From DATLBA01 sp035527275 (GTDB lineage Bacteria; Planctomycetota; Phycisphaerae; FEN-1346): 6,523 bases of DNA. Where the stretch lies: the NCBI GenBank assembly GCA_035527275.1, contig DATLBA010000040.1:1-6523 (forward strand), written 5' to 3'. Each line of letters begins with the position of its first letter. Positions within the stretch are counted from its first letter, which is position 1. Made by a program: the position numbers and the translations under genes. Shown one piece after another: positions 1 to 5,891 of the stretch. The notes beneath the pieces were generated by a model. It saw nothing but the letters and a program-made list of their open reading frames with translations. It did no database searches and was not told the origin of the DNA.

Positions 1-1
1 C

Positions 2-955
2 GACGGCCTGCGCGAGGAAGTGCTGGTCAACACGGCCGGCACGTGCATCCGGAGCACCGCGTGCCGGGCCGTCTGCACGGCGCTCATGGTAGCCTCCGAC
101 GGCCGGGTGCTCCAGCGCGGCGTGGAAAACCGGGGCATCGCCGGCGGCGCGGAACTCCTCGCCCGGACCGAGCCCGAGGAGTTCAGCGTCCGGGCCGCCA
201 AGAAGGCCCTCGCCCTGCTCGAAGCCGGGCCCGCCCCTGCCGGCCGGTTCACCGTCATCTTTCACCCCTCGATCACGGGCCTGCTGGTGCACGAGGCCCT
301 CGGCCACAACGCCGAGGCCGACCACGTCTGGGCCGGCCAGAGCATCCTCGAGGGGCGACTGGGCGAGATGATTGCCGCCCCGGCCGTCTCCATTTACGAC
401 GATTCGACGCTGCCGGGCGAATTCGGATCCTTCGCCTACGACAGCGAAGGCACGCCGGGACGCCGACGACCCATCATCGAGAAAGGCCGACTCGTCGGCC
501 TCCTGCACAGCCTGGAAACTGCCGCCAAATTCGGCGCCGAGCCGACCGGCAGCGCCCGCGCGGAAAGTTACGACTGCCGGCCCATCCCGCGGATGACGAA
601 CACCTTCATGGCCCCCGGCAGCGTGCCTTTCGAGGAGATGATCCGCGGCGTCGAGCGGGGCATCTACCTGGAGGAAGGCCACTGGGGCTACGTGATGGTC
701 GAGAAGGGCCAGTTCATCTGCCACGCCGGCCTCGCGCACCGGATCGAGCACGGAAAAGTCGGCGAAATGCTGCGCGACGTTTCCATCTCCAGCCTGACGC
801 TCGACACGCTGAAGAACATCGACGCCGTCGGCTCGGATTTCGAAATGAAGATGCCGGGAATGTGCGGCAAGGCCGGGCAATCGGCGCCGACGGACTGCGG
901 CGGACCGCACGTCCGCGTCCGCGACGTCGTCGTAGGAGGCCAGCGGGACCGATGA
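2..955 (+). CDS. tldD: TldD-type zinc metalloprotease, C-terminal 317 residues (5' end cut by window)
   Basis: The frame is open from the first bases, so the true start lies upstream; the Met codon at 20 is internal. The product is a TldD-family metallopeptidase, which in E. coli forms a heterodimer with TldE/PmbA that degrades unfolded peptides, helps mature microcin B17 and helps turn over CcdA. Seen here: the zinc motif HEALGH (bases 290-307, an HExxxH motif), preceded by a short hydrophobic strand. A downstream MCGKAGQ segment has its Cys codon at 863-865, 191 residues after the first His, matching the His262/His266/Cys454 layout known from E. coli TldD. Other family blocks are the FGSFAYDSEGTP stretch and the closing CGGPHVRV. 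E. coli TldD is about 480 residues, so roughly one third, the N-terminal domain, is missing. The stop overlaps the start of the next gene. The protein is probably cytoplasmic; no signal or membrane segment is visible in this part. Confidence 0.95.
   Translation, partial: DGLREEVLVNTAGTCIRSTACRAVCTALMVASDGRVLQRGVENRGIAGGAELLARTEPEEFSVRAAKKALALLEAGPAPAGRFTVIFHPSITGLLVHEALGHNAEADHVWAGQSILEGRLGEMIAAPAVSIYDDSTLPGEFGSFAYDSEGTPGRRRPIIEKGRLVGLLHSLETAAKFGAEPTGSARAESYDCRPIPRMTNTFMAPGSVPFEEMIRGVERGIYLEEGHWGYVMVEKGQFICHAGLAHRIEHGKVGEMLRDVSISSLTLDTLKNIDAVGSDFEMKMPGMCGKAGQSAPTDCGGPHVRVRDVVVGGQRDR
934..939 (+). promoter_or_regulatory. Shine-Dalgarno AGGAGG for tldE
   Basis: A perfect AGGAGG lies inside the end of tldD, 12 bases before the ATG at 952. 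It supports that ATG, which overlaps the tldD stop codon as ATGA, as the true start. The overlap implies translational coupling of the two subunits. Confidence 0.7.
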
Positions 956-2283
956 CGCCGGGCAACGCCTATCTCGGAATTTGCGAGCGCTCGGTCGCGA
1001 AGGCCCGCGCCCTCGGAGCGGAGTGGTGCGACGTCGCCGCCGGCAGCGCACGCGACATCGGGGTCTCGATCGAGAAGAGCGGCATCAAGGCCGCCGACGC
1101 CGGACAGGGCGAAAGCGTCTCGGTCCGCGCGTTCGTCCGCGGCGGCATGGGATACATGAGCGTGAGCGGCACCGACCCGCACGACGTCGACGAGGCGGTC
1201 CAGCGCGCGGTCGCCCTGGCAAAGGAGGCTTCGCCGGACCCCGATTTCGTCGCCCTTCCCCAACCCGACCCGGCGGAGGAAGTCGCGGGACGCTTCGACG
1301 ACGCCATCGCAGGAATGGGCGTCGCCGATGTCGTCCGCATCGCAGCGGCCAACCTCGAAGCCGGCCGCGCCATCGAGCCGGACGCCCTGCTGGCCGGCCA
1401 CGTCGGCCTGGTCGTCGGCCACGGGGCCCTCGCCTCCTCGACGGGCGTCGCGCTGGTGACCGAGGGGACGCGCATCGACGCCTCCATCGAGGCCGTCCTG
1501 AAACGAAAAGGCGACGTGGGGTACTTCTACGATTTCGATTTCGGCCGGTTCCTGGCCGACTGCGCCCTCGAAAAGGTGGCCGAAGCGGCTGTCCGCGGCG
1601 CCCGCCGATTCCTCGGCGCCAAACGCATCGCCTCCGGCCGGCGGACACTGGTCCTCGGCCCGCTGGCGGCCTACGGCCTCGTGGGGGCCGTCGTCTCGGC
1701 CGCCAATGCCGAGAGCATCCAGCGGGGCCGGAGTTACCTCTGCGGCAAACTGGGCGAACGCATCGCCAACCCCTGCCTGACCGTGGTGGACGACCCGCTC
1801 GTGCCTCGCGGCATGCGGTCCGGCGCACACGACGGCGAAGGCACGCGACGCCGGCGGCTCACGATCATCGACTGCGGCACCCTCGCCAGCCTCCTCCACA
1901 ATTCCTACACCGCCGGCAAGGCCGGCACCAAAAGCACCGGCCACGGAACTCACGCCGGCGGCATCAGCCCGACGAACCTTCAGCCGGCGCTCGGCACTCG
2001 GCCGGCGGCCGACCTTCTGCGCGAAGTCCAGGACGGAATCTATCTGGAGAGCGGCGACATCCGCCCGGACCCCGCCAGCGGAGACATTTCCGCCAGCATC
2101 GACTTCGGCTTCCTCGTCCGCAATGGCGAACTCGTTCACCCCGTCGAAAGCGCGATGATCGGCGCGAACGTCTTCGACCTCCTCGGGAACCTCGATGCCG
2201 TCTCCTCCGACGCCCGCATCGAGCCCGGCCTCGCGATGCCCACCCTCCGCATCCCCGACGTCCAAATCGCCGGGGCCGAATAA
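952..2283 (+). CDS. pmbA: TldE/PmbA-type metalloprotease partner subunit
   Basis: A 443-residue protein, close to the roughly 450 residues of E. coli PmbA/TldE. The family is recognised from the N-terminal RDIGVSIEKSGI...GESVSVRAF segment, the mid-protein DDPLVPRGMRSGAHDGEGT block, the LLHNSYTAGKAGTKSTGHG block, and a C-terminal segment with GIYLESGDI and IGANVFDLLGNLDAV. It has no HExxxH motif. This fits established knowledge that TldE is the non-catalytic half of the TldD/TldE heterodimer, whose zinc site lies in TldD. The ATG overlaps the tldD stop by 4 nt and has a good Shine-Dalgarno upstream, so the pair is one operon and probably made in matched amounts. The protein has no signal peptide or membrane helix and is probably cytoplasmic. 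The natural substrate in this organism cannot be read from the window, since no bacteriocin or toxin-antitoxin gene is adjacent. Confidence 0.93.
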   Translation: MTPGNAYLGICERSVAKARALGAEWCDVAAGSARDIGVSIEKSGIKAADAGQGESVSVRAFVRGGMGYMSVSGTDPHDVDEAVQRAVALAKEASPDPDFVALPQPDPAEEVAGRFDDAIAGMGVADVVRIAAANLEAGRAIEPDALLAGHVGLVVGHGALASSTGVALVTEGTRIDASIEAVLKRKGDVGYFYDFDFGRFLADCALEKVAEAAVRGARRFLGAKRIASGRRTLVLGPLAAYGLVGAVVSAANAESIQRGRSYLCGKLGERIANPCLTVVDDPLVPRGMRSGAHDGEGTRRRRLTIIDCGTLASLLHNSYTAGKAGTKSTGHGTHAGGISPTNLQPALGTRPAADLLREVQDGIYLESGDIRPDPASGDISASIDFGFLVRNGELVHPVESAMIGANVFDLLGNLDAVSSDARIEPGLAMPTLRIPDVQIAGAE

Positions 2284-2349
2284 AACCACACGTGCCTGAT
2301 GCGCCGGGCGCCGGGTGGCACCGGTCCCCGCTCCCGCCAAAAAACACCG

Positions 2350-2375
2350 CGCGGTGGGTGTCCCCACCCGCCGCG
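2350..2375. terminator. Strong GC-rich hairpin downstream of tldE (possible terminator)
   Basis: The arms 2350-2360 and 2365-2375 pair over 11 bp with one G-T wobble, around a 4-base TCCC loop. It sits 66 bases after the tldE stop. On the + strand no T-run follows, so it is not a classic intrinsic terminator for tldE. Read on the - strand, the stem is followed within about 5 bases by six Ts (the A-run at 2339-2344), which would fit a terminator for leftward transcription, but no leftward gene is visible. A pause, mRNA-stabilising or bidirectional end structure is possible. Confidence 0.4.
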
Positions 2376-2390
2376 ATCGTAACACGCCCC

Positions 2391-2415
2391 GCCCTGTAGC
2401 GTGATGCTACAGGGC
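2391..2415. terminator. Perfect 10-bp inverted repeat (possible transcription end or protein site)
   Basis: GCCCTGTAGC (2391-2400) and GCTACAGGGC (2406-2415) are exact reverse complements around the 5-base loop GTGAT. This perfect stem lies only 15 bases after the first hairpin. It has no following T-run, so termination is uncertain. It could equally be a copy of a dispersed palindromic repeat or a dyad operator. Confidence 0.4.
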
Positions 2416-2497
2416 CCCGCGCGCCGTTGCCGCCTAGCCGCCATAGCCCGCCGCGCCGGGACTTGCCAGTGCATCCCCCCACATTTGATGCTGATTG

Positions 2498-2528
2498 TTG
2501 TTTTTTTCTTTGCCCACCGCGGTATACT
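2498..2528 (+). promoter_or_regulatory. Candidate sigma-70-like promoter for the methylase operon
   Basis: TATACT at 2523-2528 matches the bacterial -10 consensus at five of six positions. The best -35 candidate is TTGTTT at 2498-2503, with a long 19-base spacer and only three of six matches. It lies in a T-rich patch unusual for the surroundings. A transcript from about 2535 would have a leader of roughly 220 bases before the methylase ATG. The -10 is good and the -35 is weak. Confidence 0.4.
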
Positions 2529-2560
2529 ACCGTTATCCTCGGTCGGGAGCGGGGGCCGTC

Positions 2561-2692
2561 ATGAGCCGACGGGCGAATCTCGCGGAATCGTTTCCTCTGA
2601 TCAGCCAAGTGCTCGAGTTATCGCCTTCGTCCCGGCCAACCCTCCCGCCCGCGCACGACCAAAGGAAAATAGCATTGTGTCCCAGATTATGA
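2561..2692 (+). CDS. Candidate 43-residue small ORF in the leader
   Basis: An ATG at 2561 follows GGGAG (2545-2549) by 11 bases and opens a 43-codon frame that begins MSRRANLAESFPL and ends at TGA 2690-2692. It lies about 25 bases after the expected start of transcription from the TATACT promoter, so it would be the first frame on the leader. The product is polar, with a Pro/Ser-rich middle (SPSSRPTLPPAH). I recognise no family, helix-turn-helix or toxin-like feature. It could be a chance ORF, a leader peptide, or the remnant of a gene cut by insertion. Its position suggests it but codon evidence does not. Confidence 0.2.
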   Translation: MSRRANLAESFPLISQVLELSPSSRPTLPPAHDQRKIALCPRL

Positions 2693-2696
2693 GAAC

Positions 2697-2747
2697 ATGA
2701 AGGCGAGGAAAACCATCATGCTGTCGCGACTGCATAGCGATGGGTGA
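2697..2747 (+). CDS. Candidate 16-residue leader peptide just before the methylase
   Basis: An ATG at 2697 starts a 16-codon frame ending at TGA 2745-2747, only 6 bases before the methylase ATG and in the same frame. An internal ATG at 2718 has a GCGAGGA Shine-Dalgarno-like stretch (2703-2709) before it and would give a 9-residue peptide, MLSRLHSDG. The methylase ATG itself has no clear Shine-Dalgarno, so ribosomes finishing this peptide could re-start on it. This is inference only; such short frames also occur by chance. Confidence 0.22.
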   Translation: MKARKTIMLSRLHSDG

Positions 2748-2753
2748 CCACGG

Positions 2754-5700
2754 ATGACAATCGCTGAGCTCCTCGACAGACTGGGATACTCCAAGTCCGA
2801 GAACTATCTGCGTGGGGACAGGGGCGATTTTGACCGAGCTGTAGATTACGGTCACCTGTTTCGTAAGGCTGCGAAAGATCGGTGCCATCTGCGCGGCGTA
2901 TACGCTCTCAATGGGCCCGGACCCGCCGTACCCGTGGTTTATGTTTGCGACGTTGCCTCTGAAGAGGCAGCGAGGGAAGCACATCGCCTAGTGTGGAATC
3001 AGGACACGGTTCCATTTCTCATTGTCAACAGCCCGCAAAGCGTTCGCGTCTACCCTGGCTTTTGCCATGAGACCCCAGGCAGCGCAAGCGCCTCTGTCCG
3101 CGCTATTCAGGGCGAGTTTGATGGAGCGGATATAGCCAAGATCGCGGCGACCCTCAACGCGACTGCCGTGGATTCGGGAGAAACCTGGCGGGCGTGGGGC
3201 CGATTCATCCGCCCGGAACACAGGGTTGATTGGAGCCTTCTCGACAACCTGCGGAAACTGGACGCATGGCTTCAGGGCGAGGGCGAGCTTGGTCGGGAGG
3301 TTTCGCACGCACTAATTGGAAAGTACGTATATCTATATTATCTTCGCCACCGGGGCATTCTCTCGCCTCGAAAGCTGGAAGCGTGGCAAGTTGACAGCGA
3401 TGCCGTCTTTGGCCGAAGTGCGACTGTGGACGGCCTCCGGGCACTCTTGGCGGAACTTGATGACTGGCTGAACGGCGAAGTGTTTCCGCTTGAGTTTGGC
3501 AAACGGGGCGCGCCCCGTGATAAACACATTGGGCGCGTAGCAGCCACTTTCAAAGGTGACGCGCCGCTCGATGGCGACAAATGGCAGCTCCACCTCGACT
3601 TTAAGGCGTACGATTTCTCGTACATACCGATCGAAATTTTATCTATCGTTTATGAGCAGTTTTTGAATGCACCGGGCAAGGACGGGGCCCAAAACAGACG
3701 GCGGTCTGCCGGAGCTTACTATACGCCGATCCCGGTCGTTAACCTCATGCTGTCTGAGTTGGAGGAAAAGCGGCCGTTGCAAAGGGGCATGCGGGTGTTT
3801 GACCCCGCTTGCGGTTCAGGCGCTTTTCTCGTACAGGCGTTCAGGCGACTTATTGAGAAGGAGTTTCCGCCCCCCAGTAGCAAACCGACTCCCAGAGAAT
3901 TGCGGGATCTGGTGGAGGCGCATTTCATCGGACTGGACACCGACGAGGGCGCTTGCAGCGTTGCCAGGCTGAGCCTGATCCTCACCCTACTAGATTATAT
4001 TGACCCTCCGGATATCGAGAAACTCCCGAGCTTGGTCAACAACATCTTCTGCGGTAATTTCTTCGACGATACCGGCGACTGGCAACGCGTGTTTGCGCGT
4101 AAGAAGGCTGACTGGCTGGTTGGCAATCCGCCTTGGAAGCAACTAAAGAAAGGCAAGGTGCGGAATGAGGATAAACCCGTCCTTGCTTGGATGAAGACCG
4201 AAAAGAAAAGTCGCCCCGTTGGAAATTGCCAAACAGCAAGGGCTTTCGCCTGGCGTGCTGCAGAATACGTAGGCGATGACGGTGAGATTGCTTTGTTCTT
4301 GCCCGCTATGACGCTTTTCGAGGAAGCCGCTAAGGGGTTCCGTAGGCAGTTCCTGCAGAAGATGAAAGTTCACACAATAGCGAACTTTTCGAACCTACGC
4401 CAGGTCATTTCCGCAGGACGGTTCAAAGAACCCGCAGCGGCCTTTTTCTATCGGCCACGACTTAACCAGAAAGAACCCATCGAGGAAGACGAGTCAATAC
4501 GCACCTATTCCCCCCTGGTTGCGAATCAGGAAGCGACAAGGCCGGTCGTAAGAGGGAAGCACAACGAGAGCTGGAGCATCATCCTCAACGCAAGCGAGAT
4601 TCGGGACCTGCCAATATCCGATGTTGCAGGGGGCCAAGGGCTTCCCTGGAAGCTGGCTTTTTGGGGCTCCTATCTTGATGCAAAGCTACTGAATTCCGTC
4701 CGCAAGCGATTTCACTCCCTTGGGAGGATGGGAAAGGACAGGATCCTTGTCATCAGAGAGGGGCCTCAATTAAGGGAAGGGGATCCTTCTGATCCCCCAG
4801 ACGGCATGGAGGCAATGCCAGACCTTCTCGGCAAGCCAGTTCTGAACGTTCAGTTGCTGGAGAAGATGAGGGATTTCTTTGCCTTCCCCAAATTCGCCCT
4901 TACTTCAAATCAGAAACCTCTCTTGCGTGTGCGAGGAGGTAAGGCGGGGTTGGAGGTATGCAGGCCGCCCCATGTCCTCGTCAGCGCGGCGAGAAATTTT
5001 GCAGTCTATTCCGAGAAGTTCATCATTGTACCGCCGCGTCAGATTGGCATTTCGGGCCGCACTGATAACAAGGATCTTCTGAAGGCCCTGTCACTGTTTC
5101 TTAGTTCGGACTTCGCGTTCTACTTTGAGTTCTTCCTCTCCACACAACTCGGGGTCGAGCGGGATAGGTCCACGTTGAGCGCTCTCCGCCGGATTCCCAC
5201 TCCTCTCGCGGCAATGAGTGCCACTGAATTGAAGCAATGGGCTATACTGCACGACAGGCTGGCCGAGGCTACGCGCAAGGCGTATCAGAGCCAAAGACTC
5301 TGGGAAAACGATGGCGACGAGGAAGCCCCGCCCTGCCGGTCGGTACTAGGCGGCGACGCAATCGCAGAGGTTAATAGTCTGGTTTATGACGCTTTAGGGC
5401 TGGACCCTCAGGAGCGTGCACTCGTTCACGACATGGTGCGCATCAAGCTTGCGTTGAATAACGGCAGCTTGGGCAGGGAAGCAGTAGATCCGCCAAGCAC
5501 GGCGGACATGCGGGCTTACGGACTGTCTCTTAAGGAGGAGCTGGACGCTTATATCCATGGCGAACTATCCGGAAGGCACGCGGTCCACATTATCCACGAC
5601 AACTACTCCGGCATGGTGTGCGTAACCCTTCTCCGGGAAGCAACGGGAAATGCACGGGTTCCCGTTTTAAGGGCAGATATTTCGGAGGCCGCTGCCCTCG

Positions 5701-5891
5701 AAGAGTGTCGGCAGCGCATCCGCCAGCAGAAAAGCCAGTGGGTGTACTTCGACCGGAATCTGCGAGTTTATGATGGCGACAACACCTATATTTTGAAGCC
5801 GATGCAGATGTTCCACTGGACGCAGAGCCAGGCCAGAGTTGACGCAATGGACATTGTACCCGAGTCCATGACGCGGAGGGATGAGGTTTGA
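2754..5891 (+). CDS. Gamma-type N6-adenine DNA methyltransferase, Eco57I/type IIG-like, 1045 residues
   Basis: A large DNA adenine methylase that transfers methyl from S-adenosylmethionine to the N6 of adenine in a specific site. Motifs occur in gamma-class order. Motif X is GAYYTP (320-325), and motif I is FDPACGSGAFL with Asp350. A GLDTDE motif has Asp395 as the likely ribose-binding acid. Motif IV is NPPW (458-461). Ahead of motif X, YDFSYIPIEI (from 286) and YEQFL resemble the segment that precedes the catalytic domain in type I and IIG methylases. The probable target-recognition region runs from about 550 to 817 and ends with SLFLSSDF...GVERDRSTL...RIPTP (777-817). The first 100 residues resemble the last strands of a restriction-type nuclease domain (WNQDTVPFLIV, VRVYPGF) but show no PD...ExK. 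A conserved-looking tail runs from W996 past W1022. The start is fixed by an in-frame TGA at 2745. The Shine-Dalgarno is weak. The stop overlaps the next gene. Specificity cannot be read. It could be a stand-alone type II methylase or a defence-system methylase. Confidence 0.9.
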   Translation: MTIAELLDRLGYSKSENYLRGDRGDFDRAVDYGHLFRKAAKDRCHLRGVYALNGPGPAVPVVYVCDVASEEAAREAHRLVWNQDTVPFLIVNSPQSVRVYPGFCHETPGSASASVRAIQGEFDGADIAKIAATLNATAVDSGETWRAWGRFIRPEHRVDWSLLDNLRKLDAWLQGEGELGREVSHALIGKYVYLYYLRHRGILSPRKLEAWQVDSDAVFGRSATVDGLRALLAELDDWLNGEVFPLEFGKRGAPRDKHIGRVAATFKGDAPLDGDKWQLHLDFKAYDFSYIPIEILSIVYEQFLNAPGKDGAQNRRRSAGAYYTPIPVVNLMLSELEEKRPLQRGMRVFDPACGSGAFLVQAFRRLIEKEFPPPSSKPTPRELRDLVEAHFIGLDTDEGACSVARLSLILTLLDYIDPPDIEKLPSLVNNIFCGNFFDDTGDWQRVFARKKADWLVGNPPWKQLKKGKVRNEDKPVLAWMKTEKKSRPVGNCQTARAFAWRAAEYVGDDGEIALFLPAMTLFEEAAKGFRRQFLQKMKVHTIANFSNLRQVISAGRFKEPAAAFFYRPRLNQKEPIEEDESIRTYSPLVANQEATRPVVRGKHNESWSIILNASEIRDLPISDVAGGQGLPWKLAFWGSYLDAKLLNSVRKRFHSLGRMGKDRILVIREGPQLREGDPSDPPDGMEAMPDLLGKPVLNVQLLEKMRDFFAFPKFALTSNQKPLLRVRGGKAGLEVCRPPHVLVSAARNFAVYSEKFIIVPPRQIGISGRTDNKDLLKALSLFLSSDFAFYFEFFLSTQLGVERDRSTLSALRRIPTPLAAMSATELKQWAILHDRLAEATRKAYQSQRLWENDGDEEAPPCRSVLGGDAIAEVNSLVYDALGLDPQERALVHDMVRIKLALNNGSLGREAVDPPSTADMRAYGLSLKEELDAYIHGELSGRHAVHIIHDNYSGMVCVTLLREATGNARVPVLRADISEAAALEECRQRIRQQKSQWVYFDRNLRVYDGDNTYILKPMQMFHWTQSQARVDAMDIVPESMTRRDEV
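5875..5879 (+). promoter_or_regulatory. Shine-Dalgarno GGAGG that selects the TTG start at 5888
   Basis: GGAGG near the end of the methylase gene lies 8 bases before the TTG at 5888-5890. The nearby ATG at 5881 is only one base away from it and opens a 16-codon frame that stops at 5929, so it is not the gene start. The downstream frame is closed by TGA at 5882-5884, so TTG 5888 is the first possible start in that frame. Confidence 0.65.

Larger units (their letters stand above)
2284..2753. other. Intergenic spacer between the tldDE operon and the methylase operon
   Basis: About 470 bp without a convincing gene. The first 200 bp is GC-rich like tldDE and carries two strong hairpins and a perfect 12-bp palindrome (CACCGCGCGGTG, 2345-2356). 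From about 2480 the sequence turns T-rich (a run of seven T at 2501-2507) and then moves to the more mixed composition of the right-hand genes. A -10-like TATACT and several very short ORFs follow. I see no tRNA, no insertion-sequence end, and no CRISPR-like repeat. Confidence 0.7.

Noticed and set aside
43..951. Upstream extension of the tldE frame across tldD
   Set aside because: The frame is open upstream, but that translation is Arg/Pro-rich nonsense. The ATG at 952 with its Shine-Dalgarno and the known family length fix the tldE start.
688..2385. A 565-codon open frame on the - strand opposite tldDE
   Set aside because: It is antisense to two well-recognised genes in very GC-rich DNA, where stop codons are rare in all frames. 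The translation is low-complexity and matches no family.
981..2399. A 472-codon + strand frame overlapping tldE
   Set aside because: The product is almost entirely Arg, Pro and Gly, the typical out-of-frame shadow of a GC-rich gene.
2401..2700. A 99-codon frame across the spacer
   Set aside because: It starts inside the perfect hairpin, has no Shine-Dalgarno, spans the candidate promoter, and has no recognisable features.
4779..4797. Inverted repeat GGGGATC / GATCCCC with a 5-base loop inside the methylase gene
   Set aside because: A 7-bp stem inside a coding region with no T-run; it is probably incidental.
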